NCBI GenBank assembly: GCA_903918555.1
Contig: CAIXEV010000310.1
Span: forward strand, 1 to 5,306
DNA from: an uncultured bacterium
GTDB lineage: Bacteria > Planctomycetota > Phycisphaerae > Phycisphaerales > SM1A02
Length of the DNA: 5,306 nucleotides
Direction of reading: 5' to 3'
Part shown: piece by piece, positions 4,961 to 5,306 of the stretch
How positions within the stretch are numbered: the stretch's first letter is position 1
Layout: every line of letters starts with the position of its first letter
Program-made: the position numbers and the translations under genes
Notes under the pieces: generated by a model
What the model saw: the letters and a program-made list of their open reading frames with translations, nothing else
What the model was told of the DNA's origin: nothing
Databases searched by the model: none

Positions 4961-5306
4961 TCATCCCCTCGGCTGTCCCGGCGGCTTCATCTTCAGCACC
5001 TTCACGAGGAACGCCCACATGTCGGCGGTCTCGTCGATCGCCTTCGAGACAGGCTTGCCGGCGCCGTGGCCCGCCGCCGTCTCGATGCGGATGAGGACAG
5101 GCGCGTCGCCTGCGTGGCACTCCTGCAGGCGCGCCGCGAACTTGAACGAGTGGCCGGGCACGACGCGGTCGTCGGTGTCGGCGGTCGTCACCATCGTCGG
5201 CGGATACTTCGTGCCGGCGGTCAGCCGGTGATACGGCGAGTACGCGTAGAGCGCCTTGAATTCCTCGGGGTTGTCGGACGAACCGTAGTCGTCGGTCCAG
5301 TAGCGG
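4961..5306 (-). CDS. Prolyl oligopeptidase (S9A), C-terminal 114 residues, 5' partial
   Basis: The gene runs off the right edge; only the end of the alpha/beta-hydrolase catalytic domain is present. Prolyl oligopeptidases cut short peptides after proline with a Ser-Asp-His triad. In the visible part (numbered from the edge) DYGSSDNPEEFKALYAYSPYH (6-26) is the usual stretch after the nucleophile region. TADTDDRVVPGHSFKFAA (41-58) holds the catalytic Asp (D45, equivalent to D641 of the pig enzyme) and the substrate-binding Arg (R47, equivalent to R643). AGHGAGKP (78-85) holds the catalytic His (H80, equivalent to H680). The protein ends with the family's ETADMWAFLVKVL helix and a short Pro-rich tail. 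The nucleophile Ser, the beta-propeller and any signal peptide lie outside the window. Both visible triad residues are intact, so an active enzyme is likely. An internal ATG at 5194 is not the start, because homology continues upstream of it. Confidence 0.95.
   Translation of the reverse strand, partial: RYWTDDYGSSDNPEEFKALYAYSPYHRLTAGTKYPPTMVTTADTDDRVVPGHSFKFAARLQECHAGDAPVLIRIETAAGHGAGKPVSKAIDETADMWAFLVKVLKMKPPGQPRG

Overview
This GC-rich window looks like chromosomal DNA from a planctomycete, probably in or near the Phycisphaerae. That is inferred from the protein types: a secreted protein with a PEP-CTERM-like tail of the PAPG...RRRR form, a fasciclin-like/SUMF1 (formylglycine-generating-enzyme-like) protein with an Ala/Pro linker, and a secreted-type prolyl oligopeptidase. 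No rRNA, tRNA, CRISPR array, insertion sequence or phage gene is visible.

Layout. (1) Positions 1-1580, + strand: the 3' part of a gene that enters from the left. It carries the end of a FAS1 (fasciclin) domain, a low-complexity Ala/Pro linker and a SUMF1-type domain without the catalytic cysteines. A strong hairpin terminator with a GCGA tetraloop follows at 1628-1668. (2) Positions 1581-1865 hold no gene: the terminator, some small inverted repeats and the leader of the next gene. (3) Positions 1866-2744, +: a 292-residue exported protein with a signal peptide and a PEP-CTERM-like C-terminus. (4) Positions 2820-4201, +: a two-gene unit overlapping by GTGA. Its first gene fuses a class I SAM O-methyltransferase to a glyoxalase/VOC domain and probably starts leaderless from a TATAGT box six bases upstream. 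Its second gene is a DinB-family protein that has lost its middle but keeps a plausible three-histidine metal site. (5) Positions 4237-4869, - strand: an unrecognised protein with two membrane segments. Its upstream gap carries a 10-bp direct repeat with exact 20-bp spacing. (6) Positions 4961-5306, -: the C-terminal 114 residues of a prolyl oligopeptidase, including the catalytic Asp and His.

The plus-strand genes converge on the minus-strand pair in a 35-bp gap at 4202-4236. The most unusual parts are the methyltransferase-VOC fusion, its translationally coupled short DinB partner, and the FAS1-SUMF1 protein. No complete new defence or mobile system is evident. The methyltransferase-VOC/DinB pair is the best candidate for an uncharacterised small-molecule modification or detoxification module, but that function is inferred from the families only.
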